23,321 nucleotides of DNA from Symsagittifera roscoffensis (lineage: Eukaryota > Xenacoelomorpha > Acoela > Convolutidae): the NCBI RefSeq assembly GCF_963678635.1, contig NW_026971072.1:1-23321 (forward strand). The letters run 5' to 3'. Shown piece by piece: positions 9,481 through 17,184 of this stretch (position 1 is the stretch's first letter; each line of letters begins with the position of its first letter). The notes beneath the pieces are model-generated. The model saw nothing but the letters and a program-made list of their open reading frames with translations, was not told the DNA's origin and did not search any database. A program made the translations under genes and the position numbers.

Positions 9481-10111
9481 CTAATGTTTGCAGATCGTGC
9501 GTGTTTATGGATTTTGTACTAATCCTTGATCCTGAATTTCTCTTAAAAAGATTTAAGGCCGTCATCTAGAATTGAATGTTCGAAAATTTTAGCAAGGCGG
9601 TTAGCTAATTATTTCGCCGAAGAGGACCTAAAAAATCTACTAAATCTGTGCTTGTGTTTCGGGATATATGAATTGTACAATTAAAATGATTGTTGTGAAA
9701 AAACATAAATTTTTTTGAAAAAAAAAATAAGTTTCATAGTTACAATAGTTTCGATTTGAATGAAATTAATGAGTTTACGGCATTTCCAATATTCTCAGAA
9801 TTAAACAGTTTGCGTAAAGTGGGGCAACGTTTCCCTTAATTGTTCAAATATACAACAAACAATGAAAACCAACAAAACGTTTTCTTATGATAGTTTCATA
9901 AAAGTAGCCAATATTTTTGTTCTTACATGATAATTTTTTTTCGGTTAATGTATCCATTAGTTGCTCAACTTAAAATCTCAACAATAGTTTTTTTTTTAAA
10001 AATGTTTAAAAGTTTTTTTTTTGAAGAAACAGAAAAATTGTTCTAAGAAAACTTTCTGTCGGTTTTTTTGGAGTAAAAATGCCTGTTTAACAATTGAAAC
10101 CAAATGTAAGT
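9481..10111. other. AT-rich non-coding stretch downstream of lectin exon
   Basis: No gene is visible. The part near 10111 is the 3' flank of the minus-strand lectin exon and presumably its untranslated region. I see no canonical AATAAA close to the stop on that strand. Confidence 0.45.
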
Positions 10112-10451
10112 TTAGAGTTCTTTCAACATGGGTGATTCGCACACAGCGAAGTATTTAGTTCCGCAATGGGAGTCGATAAGACCATTGTTCTCAGCCATTG
10201 TACACCTTGGGTCATTCGTGTTATCATTTGGATCCGATGGCCCCCAAAGATTCTCTGGCATCGGCGTCTGGTCTGACAGACTTAGCCAGGCACCATAATC
10301 CAGAGCAATGTCGGTGTCAGATATTTGACTCCAAATCCAAGCGTATCCGGTCCAGAATCGGGTGAAAGGGTCGACCAAAGGACTGCCGTCGAAGTACTTC
10401 CACACTTCTATGGCTTCTTGTTTGGTCTGCGGCTCGAATAATTTACCTTTT
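10112..10451 (-). CDS. Terminal exon of a C-type lectin domain protein
   Basis: The exon begins after a good acceptor (minus strand ttttcgcttcag, AG at 10453-10452) and one leftover base of a split codon. It reads KGKLFEPQTKQEAIEVWKYF, FWTGYAWIWSQ, GAWLSLSDQ and WGPSDPNDN, then CTMAENNG and CGTKYFAVCESP, and stops at 10114-10112. This is the second half of a C-type lectin-like domain: the GGxL-ExP block, the FWxG strand, the WxxxxP loop and the last two disulfide cysteines. The calcium and sugar site is not canonical: SDP stands where EPN or QPD is usual and LID where WND is usual, so calcium-dependent sugar binding is doubtful. The first half of the domain and any signal peptide must lie on an upstream exon (higher coordinates) that I do not find before the retroelement begins. 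Confidence 0.8.
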
Positions 10452-10979
10452 CTGAAGCGAAAACTTAATCTTAGTTTTCATATTGGATTTAAAAAACACT
10501 ACTTAGTTTTTTTCTCATTCGGGAAGTTTTGGTTTTTATGTATTTGAAAGTTTGAAGAAAAAAAAACGTGAGCGTAAGGTTTTCAGACCTTCAAAAAAGC
10601 AAGATAAAAAGTCAGAGAATGAGTCAGACTTTTAATTTCTTAGCAATGTCAGGACTGACAAAATCTACACTTTCAAAGAACTAAAAAATTAAAAATGAAG
10701 AATATTTCATTTGAAACTTATATAGCAACCTGAGTAAAGAAATGAAAATTGACATCATCATTGATATCTATTGAGTTAGGACCGAGTTGGTTAACTCATA
10801 GAGTAATTTCGGATAGGGTACACCGTCTGCTCGTCACGCTATCTTATTTTCGGCCGGATAGATTCGTGCAACTTCTTAGTCTAATACCGATCCTAATCTT
10901 ACTCTTATACTATCTAGTCTCAGGTTGTTTAACTAGCCTCTGCTAGGCTCAATAGATCTAGGGTATACTGGTTTATTGC
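10452..10979. other. Intron-like/non-coding stretch upstream of lectin exon
   Basis: No preceding lectin exon is recognisable on the minus strand. Several pyrimidine-plus-AG strings there would serve as acceptors (for example ttctttactcag near 10736). Somewhere near 10.75-11.4 kb the base composition changes to the T/G-rich plus strand that marks the gypsy element, so the insertion boundary probably lies in or just beyond this stretch. Confidence 0.35.
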
Positions 10980-11648
10980 GGTTGCTGAAGTGCTCGGGAG
11001 AGTCCAACTAATTTCTAAGTTAAATTCAAATCTCTCTGGTGCTGAAATTACAAGTAACTTCAGCACTTACAAATAAGTGGGTTGTTAGTTAGATGGATCA
11101 TGATTGGTTAATATTAAATACTTTACATTGGTAAAATATCTAATTTATCCAATCATAAAATGTAGTTTAGATCAGGTTCCACCCATCCGGGTTTTACAGA
11201 GTTTTTTAGAATAGTTCTTCTGCAATTCGAAGGATGGATGATGGACGTTGGTGTTTGGCGAACATCTTATTTCTTCTGTTTCCTTTTTGTTAAAGAAGTT
11301 CCAGGAAGCTGGAGTTAGAGACATAAGACGTTGTGTCTTCTAGTGACAACGACTAAGTCTTTGTAACAAACTCAAATCTGATTTCAGAATGGTTTGCTAT
11401 GTCAAGTTTTTCTGTTCTGCGTGGAGATTGTGCGTGGAGGGGATGCCTGGTTACTCGGATCTGTACGTATACTTGAACATCGAGGTGGTCATTGGTCTAG
11501 TTCAATGAAGTCCTTTTCTGCGAAGTCAAGTCGTACTCTAAATCCTTTGAGTTGTGATTGTGAGTGGCATATCGATTGTGGTTGGTCATTCTCTCTCGAG
11601 TGTAGTGGGGTCGTTTTGTCTTTAGATGTTCGTCCTTGGTGTTGTATT

Positions 11649-11686
11649 CTGATCTATGTATTGCATAATGTAATTTACATTTTATA
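11649..11686 (-). promoter_or_regulatory. Possible LTR core promoter: TATA box and initiator
   Basis: On the minus strand TATAAAA lies at 11686-11680, and TCAG, an arthropod-type initiator core, at 11652-11649, about 30-36 bases downstream. Spacing and orientation suit transcription of the retroelement. In AT-rich DNA such pairs also arise by chance. Confidence 0.25.
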
Positions 11687-11840
11687 AAACATTTATTAGT
11701 TTAATATTTTTTAATTATGATTTTAGTTAGTTGTTTTCACAAAAGCTTTTTGTTTTAGTTCGGTTATTTTGAAGAGTTACTCACACTTGAGTAGCTCTTA
11801 TTAAAAATAGAGGTGTGGTCACAAAGCGTGGATGTAGCGC

Positions 11841-11901
11841 GGTGGGTTAGGCCGGCTATAGAGCATGCTCAGGACGTCCTTCCTGGTGGGTTAGGCCAGG
11901 A
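11841..11901. repeat. Cluster of perfect palindromes between two 13-bp direct repeats
   Basis: ggtgggttaggcc occurs at 11841-11853 and 11885-11897 (period 44). Between and around the copies sit gccggc (11851-11856), the perfect 10-bp palindrome gagcatgctc (11861-11870), directly followed by the perfect 10-bp palindrome aggacgtcct (11871-11880), then a hairpin tcctgg/ccagga (11881-11886 with 11896-11901). The cluster is clearly more GC-rich than its surroundings. It lies in the presumed LTR region and could be a protein-binding or RNA-structure element. Confidence 0.75.
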
Positions 11902-12111
11902 GTGGGAGTATGATTTCATGCGGTTTTTGTGAGGGGTCCTGTTATGTGACAACGTTTTATGTTGGGTTTGTTGTGGTTTTTCTTATGTCTTGTTGGTTAT
12001 GTCCTTTTTCCAAAAAGCAAATTGTTCGTGGTATGGGTTTGTCTTTCGACTTTTTTGTGTTTTATTATTTCTTTCTTAGACTTTATAATAGTCTTCAAAA
12101 GAATAAATTAT

Positions 12112-12126
12112 CCAGTTTTAAACTGG
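12112..12126. repeat. Near-perfect palindrome ccagttttaaactgg
   Basis: The 15-bp string matches its reverse complement except at the centre. It is followed by gggttaatccggtttggg, and a related aaccgggtt lies at about 12242-12250. This may be part of the LTR-region signals, with no firm function. Confidence 0.6.
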
Positions 12127-12401
12127 GTTAATCCGGTTTGGGTACCGTTGGTTTCCTTTTCTTAGTCATGCTGTTATTCTATGATTTGTGGTATTTAGTA
12201 AGCTGCGTTGGTTAGTTTTGTTTAGTATATGATTCCTTTCCAACCGGGTTAAAGGAAAGTTTGAAACATGTTATTTTATGTTAGAGTTGTTGAGTGTGAA
12301 AACTTGAAACTGAAATTCATTATTTTAAACAATTCTTCGTGGGCGAGCTGTGCGAGTGTGGATAGAATTTCTGTGCGAATAAATGAGAATATCAAAAGGT
12401 T

Positions 12402-12546
12402 AGTACTGCATTTGCATTTTATTAATTTATTGCATAGAATTTGGAAATTTACTGCTAGTTTATGGGGGAATTTTAAGTTACAAATTTTCATCATAATTAG
12501 ATTTACTGCTTGTGGGGAAAATTTTAGAAATGAATTTACTGCATTG
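12402..12546. repeat. Degenerate repeats around the core tttactgc
   Basis: The core (t)actgc recurs at about 12405, 12450, 12503 and 12535, three times as tttactgc. Two copies are accompanied by gggggaatttta or ggggaaaatttta. Spacing is irregular (about 35-55 bp). On the element's sense strand the core is GCAGTAAAT. It could be a set of binding sites in the LTR or 3' untranslated region. Confidence 0.5.
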
Positions 12547-12673
12547 GTATTAAATTTATAAATTTATAAGTGTAAGAGATTAATAGAATTGTTGAAATCT
12601 GTTTGATGAAATTTGCGATCTTTATTTGTTTTTTGTGGTTTTTGTAGGTGATCGTCGGATGAAGGCTAAAAAT

Positions 12674-12752
12674 CTAAAGAAAACATGGATAAAGTATGGT
12701 GAGTTTTTTAATATTTTAATTAGTTAGTAATATTCATTTAATTCATACTTAC
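12674..12752 (-). other. Possible 79-nt spliceosomal intron
   Basis: On the minus strand a full-consensus donor CAG/GTAAGTAT (G at 12752) is followed 79 bases later by a pyrimidine-rich acceptor TTTTCTTTAG (AG at 12675-12674). The donor lies three bases after the stop of the frame at 12756-13103, so the intron would sit in the 3' untranslated part of element transcripts. The call is ambiguous in strand: on the plus strand ATG/GTGAGT (about 12699) and ttacctgttag (ending about 12759) also form a plausible short intron. Confidence 0.4.
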
Positions 12753-12755
12753 CTG

Positions 12756-13103
12756 TTAGTCGTCGGGGAAAAAACCGTGGTGGAAGATGTCGTGGATGAG
12801 ATCGGAAGTTGTTAGTAGTTTAGCTAAGATGCGGATGATATTTTTAGTCTGAAGCAGTGGCCAAAGCAATTGAAGTGCCTTAATAGTGGTTAGTTCTTCA
12901 GTGCCAACTGCAAACTCATAAGGTGTGTTTTGGATTAGATTATATAATTTGTGATTGAATTTAGTGTTGTGGATGAATTCTAAAATTGGGATTTCTAGAT
13001 TTCTATAGGTTGTACAAACTCGTGCGGGATAAGGAAGGGTCGGGATTCTTCGGCGTTGAAGGTCTTGGTGATGGGACAGAAGATGTACATTTGGGTTATG
13101 GGA
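12756..13103 (-). CDS. ATG-less 115-codon open frame overlapping the end of the 481-aa gene
   Basis: This frame opens after a TGA (13106-13104), runs in the -1 frame relative to the 481-aa gene over its last 109 bases, and continues alone to a TAA at 12758-12756. It has no in-frame ATG. The product is not low-complexity: it contains RIPTLPYPARVCTTYRNLEI, FNHKLYNLIQNTPYEFAVG, LLWPLLQTKNIIRILAKLL and DIFHHGFFPDD, so it reads like a small folded, helix-rich protein. I recognise no family. Expression would need splicing into the frame or a frameshift. I see no classic slippery heptamer in the overlap. It could still be a chance frame, as stops are rare in this C-rich strand. Confidence 0.35.
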   Translation of the reverse strand, partial: SHNPNVHLLSHHQDLQRRRIPTLPYPARVCTTYRNLEIPILEFIHNTKFNHKLYNLIQNTPYEFAVGTEELTTIKALQLLWPLLQTKNIIRILAKLLTTSDLIHDIFHHGFFPDD

Positions 13104-14440
13104 TCATAATTGCGAAGAATACCATGAAGGTTAGTATCTTTAATGCAATATGTGAAATTTAGGAAAAATGGTGAAGTGTATTTGGAATTAATGAATTGAA
13201 AACGATGGTGTGGTTGTCTAGAGGGTGTGTGTAGGTCAAAGTGATTTTGGATGAAGCGATAATAACTATATGTGTGGGTTTGTTTAGTGCGCAACATAAT
13301 ATCGTGTGAGCAGTGTAAATCTCTTTCGTGTGGTGCAAGGAAATGAAAGGTTAGTGAAAATATTTGGAAGCGTTCTTTAAAACTTTCGTATGCTTGTGTG
13401 TCTGTTAGTGCTTCTGAAATAATGTGATCAAACTTTCGGTCGAAGATGTTTAATGTAAATATATATGGTGTCTTGATGAAAAATTTCTCGGTAATTTGTG
13501 GATCAGCGAAGCGATCGTCGTCTAAGAATTGATCTTGGTTAGCTCTGATGATGTTGTGATCATAGTATTCGAGTGTATATTCGTTAGCTCTAGGTGCAGT
13601 GTGTGTTTTTAGTGATTTTTTATATCCAACGTAAGTAAATTGTCTAGCGGTTAGTGGTGTAGTGAGTCGATATAGCATGTCCGTATTTCGCTCTATATCG
13701 ATGTGAGTGTTAGATAAAGGTAAGCAAAGAGGGTTAGTAAAATGATAATATGAGGTCCAAGAGAGAGTGGGCATTAAAACGTATTCATCTACAAAGTTGC
13801 GTGTTTCGTTAGTGTCGTGGGGGGTGTTTAAGGTGTATTGTGGGAATGAGGGTAAGGTGATGGCTAAAAATTCTTTTGTGTTAGTATGCTTGGGGTGGTT
13901 GATATATTCACGGGCTGTTCCTGGTTTTGCTGGGAAAGGATGGTTGGGGAACTTTCTTTTAAAAGTGCGGTAAGCTCTATTAGTGTTGAGTGAAGATTCA
14001 GTTGATGTGGATGATGGTGCTAATGATTCAGTATAATTTGAAGAGGGTGTAGGGGTAGGGGGGTTGGATGAATTTATTGTGGAGGAGATTTGGTTTATGG
14101 TTGGGGTATTAAGGTGGTAGGGTTGTTGTTGAAGGGTAATAAAATTATCTAGCTCTGGGGAGATTCGGGGGGTGTCTGGAGAATGAGATGATTGGTCAGA
14201 ATGGTATGAGGAGTAGGTTGGAGTAACTTGGGAAGCATAAGAGGGTGTGGGAGTGATGGGGTCAGGGTTATTGGATAATATGGGTTGAAAAGGGGGTTGA
14301 GAAAAATTAGAAGAGTTATGAAAATTATTGGATGGGGATGGTTCTGAGTCGGCAAATTCATCGGGGGTTTCAATATTCGGGTTATTGAGTTGTGAGATGG
14401 AATATAAAACTGAGATGTGTGAATTAGTGTCGGAATTCAT
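12995..14440 (-). CDS. 481-aa accessory protein of unknown function, downstream of env
   Basis: The frame starts at an ATG (14440-14438), 125 bases after the env stop, and ends at TAG (12995-12997); it is also open without ATG back to about 14545. Residues 1-150 are low-complexity, rich in Ser, Thr, Pro and Asn with poly-Gln and Pro-Thr-Pro runs, probably disordered. Residues 155-190 are basic (RAYRTFKRKFPNHP). From about 195 to 481 the protein looks globular, with many aromatic and His residues (EYVLMPTLSWTSYYHF, KFFIKTPYIFTLNIFDRKF, RTKQTHTYSYYRFIQNHF, YDPITQMYIFCPITK). I see no signal peptide, membrane segment, zinc knuckle or enzyme motif. The position between env and LTR is where complex retroviruses keep regulatory genes, but I assign no function. 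Confidence 0.7.
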   Translation of the reverse strand: MNSDTNSHISVLYSISQLNNPNIETPDEFADSEPSPSNNFHNSSNFSQPPFQPILSNNPDPITPTPSYASQVTPTYSSYHSDQSSHSPDTPRISPELDNFITLQQQPYHLNTPTINQISSTINSSNPPTPTPSSNYTESLAPSSTSTESSLNTNRAYRTFKRKFPNHPFPAKPGTAREYINHPKHTNTKEFLAITLPSFPQYTLNTPHDTNETRNFVDEYVLMPTLSWTSYYHFTNPLCLPLSNTHIDIERNTDMLYRLTTPLTARQFTYVGYKKSLKTHTAPRANEYTLEYYDHNIIRANQDQFLDDDRFADPQITEKFFIKTPYIFTLNIFDRKFDHIISEALTDTQAYESFKERFQIFSLTFHFLAPHERDLHCSHDIMLRTKQTHTYSYYRFIQNHFDLHTPSRQPHHRFQFINSKYTSPFFLNFTYCIKDTNLHGILRNYDPITQMYIFCPITKTFNAEESRPFLIPHEFVQPIEI

Positions 14441-14565
14441 GCCTGATGTTACATTACTAGATGGAAAATCGGGTGGCGGAAAAGCAAAAAGTGGTATTAT
14501 TGGGATTGGAGAGGTAAGATTGGTTGGGTGGGAATTTGATCGGTGTAGTCATCCAAGTTGGCGGC

Positions 14566-17184
14566 TCATCGTGGGCTAAAAAAATGATTATTTTGAGACT
14601 GAAAAGCGGTGGTATGGGGTTGTTCAATAATTTGTTCATAAGTATTATCATCTTGTGACTGGTGTGTCATTATATGTTGAATGGGACTTTGTGATGTGGT
14701 GAGTCGAAAATTTGGATTATGTGTGATGGCTAAATTTCGAAAATTTCGTGGGACTAGGGATAGTGGATGGTTATTTGGTAGGGGTGGTAATTGTGGTGCC
14801 GTTGGCGTTATGTCTACATTGTTATGTTCTTCGTCGTATGTATTTTGTCGTGTTGCTATTTTTGTGTTATATTCTTTTATTTGTGCGTCTAAAAGAATTT
14901 TGTTTATAGATGTAGAAAAAATTCCAAAAAATCCTGCAAAGAGTATGCGTGCTACACTTGCTTGTCGATTGACTTGTGTGTGTATAGCACATGTGTTGTA
15001 GATTCCTTTTAAAAGTGAGAAAAGAAATCCAATAAAGTTAAACATTGCGTATAAAATAGTCAATTTTTCTAAGATGTAGTAGGGCCATCCTAGAAAATCG
15101 AGGATCTCATTTTTGAGTGTAACAAAGCTAAAAATGTTAATTGGTGATATATCTTGGGGACGGTATTTTTCACCGTTTAGATATATATAATCTTTAATGT
15201 CTTTAAAATATCCGCTATAGTCTTGCGTGTAGATATCGGCAAATCCTGCGGTTTCTGCAAGTTTGCGTAAATTTTGGTCTATTGATTGTCTTTGTATAGT
15301 GTCCATTTGTGTTAATAGTTCTTGGAATTGTTGTGTTCTAATGTGATGTTGAATATCTGATTTTGAATAGATTCCTATTGATTGTAAGTCTATATTTGGG
15401 TTTCGAGCAATAGCGCGAATGCTTTCTGGTGAAAATTTTTTGAGTGATTGCATTAATGTGGGATATGGAGTGAGAAGATAATATTTATTTTCATCAGGGT
15501 TTAGTTGTACTACATTGTGGCTGTTTTCTGATCCACATGGGACTGCGGTATCCCAGAAATAGGTTCTTCGTGAAAGTGTATCCACGAAATGTACTTTATT
15601 CTTATAAAAGATAGGGATTCTTTTATAACATCGTTTATCTTCAAAAACGTATAGTGGTGATACTTTTTTAGTACAAGTATAAAACCATAAGATGTTTCCT
15701 TCATAGTCTAAAAAATTTGATCTATTTCCAGATAATAAGTATCCTGCATAGGGTATTTTTAATACTGCTAGTGCAAGTGATTGTAATATTTGTGTTCGTT
15801 CTAATTCGCATAGTTGGTGTAGTGTTTCTAATTCGGAGAGTGACATTTCTTGAAAAATTCGGCTAATTGTATAATCTAGTTTCATATCTAAATGAATATC
15901 ATAGTGGATATTACCGAAATATGTAGTATTCATTAGTGATAATTCTTGTAAGCGTGTGCTTCTGGTGTCATGGGGTTTTAGATGTCCACCAGGTTGTCCG
16001 TTGCTTTTTTCAAAATTAACTGGTATATAGGATGTTCCTTCGTTTAGAGGATGACCTGTGGCATATGGGTCGATTTTTACTTTTCCAGTGGTCATGTCGA
16101 ATCCTTTTTCGTATTCAACTAATATTTCAGAATATTGTGTTCTGTGAAGTGGATTCCTGTATTTACATGCAAGTTCTGTTTCTTGATATATTTGGAAACG
16201 TGTCAATTTATTTTCTATATTGTCTATGTTTCTAAAATTAGAACTTAGTTTTCGTGATGGATGGACTTGTTCATATGGAATTGATTGTATAAAATATTTT
16301 TCGTGAAATTTTATCATACGAGCGTGTATTTTTGCTACTTGAAATGTTGTACATGTATCTTCGGGGAACCAAACAATTGTTGCTTGTGTTCTCGTTGTAG
16401 GGTCGCAATAACCTTGATCATTTTTACAAGGTAATCGGATTCCTTGATAGATCATTGTATTATCTGATAAATCTCGTGTTAGTTGTATTTTTTCGAGTTG
16501 TATTTTCCAATCGAAAAACATTATTTCTTGGTATCCTTTATTTTTTGTGTCTGCTTTGCAGTTTGATGGGTCATTTATACCAATGTGTGGTATCCAATGT
16601 TTATCGTGTAGATCATAGGTTAATCGTCCGTGTGCGCCGTTATACGGGTATTTTTCGTCTAGTTTTATATGTCCTTGGTGTCTTTCAAGTTGTGATTGAT
16701 GTACAGAGTCTGGAAAAACTTGAAAATTAACTAACTTTCTTGCGGAGTTTTTATTTTGTGTGATGTTTAGTCTAAGTAATTCATTTTTACAATCGTCGGG
16801 ATTGAGATGTAAAAGACGTTCTATATTACTCTGATAGAATGATTCATGGTCAAGTCGGTTTTTGTTTCCGTTCGAGACTTGTGAACAATGTACTTTCTTT
16901 TCGGAAAATGTTGCTGTGAATTTATAACCTGTAACTGTTGTTGCTCGGGCTTTTGAATAGAGTGTTGCTATTACATCTGTGGTTTCTATAGCTTGTGGTT
17001 CTGTTTCACATTGTGATACTTGATTTATTGCATATTTATGTAGTGTTTTTTGTTCATTTTCTTCACAATCGTAATGTGTTACTAATAAATCTTGTGGTCC
17101 TGTACGAGGGGAAGGGTTTATGTTTTGATTTGAGATTACTAGAAAAAGGAGTTGGAGAAAAATTAATAATTTTAGAATATACAT
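14566..17184 (-). CDS. env: Envelope-like transmembrane glycoprotein (env), possibly class III/gB-like
   Basis: The 872-aa product starts at an ATG (17184-17182) with a hydrophobic signal segment (residues 2-18, LKLLIFLQLLFLVIS). The ectodomain of about 680 residues has scattered cysteines beginning at C40 and C59 and some N-glycosylation sequons (LNIT, MNTT). After a helical region (about 600-660, starting near GIYSKSD) come two hydrophobic segments at about 702-728 (YYILEKLTILYAMFNFIGFL) and 745-765, then a ~107-residue hydrophilic tail. This is the plan of a viral fusion glycoprotein, expected to sit in host or particle membranes and mediate entry. The YDC start, cysteine spacing and GIYs block recall the gB/chuvirus-like class III glycoproteins of some metazoan errantiviruses, more than the baculovirus-F type; I saw no obvious furin site with an adjacent fusion peptide. 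The class is inference, the envelope role is more secure. The frame is intact, and its start overlaps the end of the preceding ATG-less frame. Confidence 0.7.
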   Translation of the reverse strand: MYILKLLIFLQLLFLVISNQNINPSPRTGPQDLLVTHYDCEENEQKTLHKYAINQVSQCETEPQAIETTDVIATLYSKARATTVTGYKFTATFSEKKVHCSQVSNGNKNRLDHESFYQSNIERLLHLNPDDCKNELLRLNITQNKNSARKLVNFQVFPDSVHQSQLERHQGHIKLDEKYPYNGAHGRLTYDLHDKHWIPHIGINDPSNCKADTKNKGYQEIMFFDWKIQLEKIQLTRDLSDNTMIYQGIRLPCKNDQGYCDPTTRTQATIVWFPEDTCTTFQVAKIHARMIKFHEKYFIQSIPYEQVHPSRKLSSNFRNIDNIENKLTRFQIYQETELACKYRNPLHRTQYSEILVEYEKGFDMTTGKVKIDPYATGHPLNEGTSYIPVNFEKSNGQPGGHLKPHDTRSTRLQELSLMNTTYFGNIHYDIHLDMKLDYTISRIFQEMSLSELETLHQLCELERTQILQSLALAVLKIPYAGYLLSGNRSNFLDYEGNILWFYTCTKKVSPLYVFEDKRCYKRIPIFYKNKVHFVDTLSRRTYFWDTAVPCGSENSHNVVQLNPDENKYYLLTPYPTLMQSLKKFSPESIRAIARNPNIDLQSIGIYSKSDIQHHIRTQQFQELLTQMDTIQRQSIDQNLRKLAETAGFADIYTQDYSGYFKDIKDYIYLNGEKYRPQDISPINIFSFVTLKNEILDFLGWPYYILEKLTILYAMFNFIGFLFSLLKGIYNTCAIHTQVNRQASVARILFAGFFGIFSTSINKILLDAQIKEYNTKIATRQNTYDEEHNNVDITPTAPQLPPLPNNHPLSLVPRNFRNLAITHNPNFRLTTSQSPIQHIMTHQSQDDNTYEQIIEQPHTTAFQSQNNHFFSPR

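Larger units (their letters stand above)
10980..12673 (-). other. Long non-coding tail, probable 3' LTR and flanks of the gypsy element
   Basis: No long frame is present on the sense (minus) strand after the possible intron. The stretch holds the things expected of an LTR region on the minus strand: a TATA-like box (11686-11680), AATAAA strings (plus-strand tttatt near 11692 and 10972), a purine-rich run (plus-strand tttccttttctt, about 12151-12162) that could be a polypurine tract, an array of palindromes (11851-11901) and a 9-bp inverted repeat (10983-10991 with 11057-11065). Without the 5' LTR in view I cannot fix the TG...CA ends. Confidence 0.35.

Noticed and set aside
11394-12561. Several plus-strand frames of 68-97 codons, some hydrophobic and Cys/Trp-rich
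   Set aside because: The plus strand here is T/G-rich, which yields Val, Leu, Phe, Cys and Trp in any frame; there is no conservation signal and the region behaves as LTR or untranslated sequence.
14149-14373. A Pro/Leu-rich minus-strand frame overlapping the 481-aa gene
   Set aside because: It is an alternate frame of the low-complexity Ser/Thr/Pro region, where C-rich sequence avoids stops in every frame.
12995-14440. Reading the 481-aa gene as a gag of a second element
   Set aside because: It has no zinc knuckle or capsid-like pattern, is not followed by a protease or pol, and lies between env and the LTR region.
14681-15001. A 106-codon plus-strand frame
   Set aside because: It lies antisense to env and is explained by the G-poor sense strand leaving few stops on the opposite strand.
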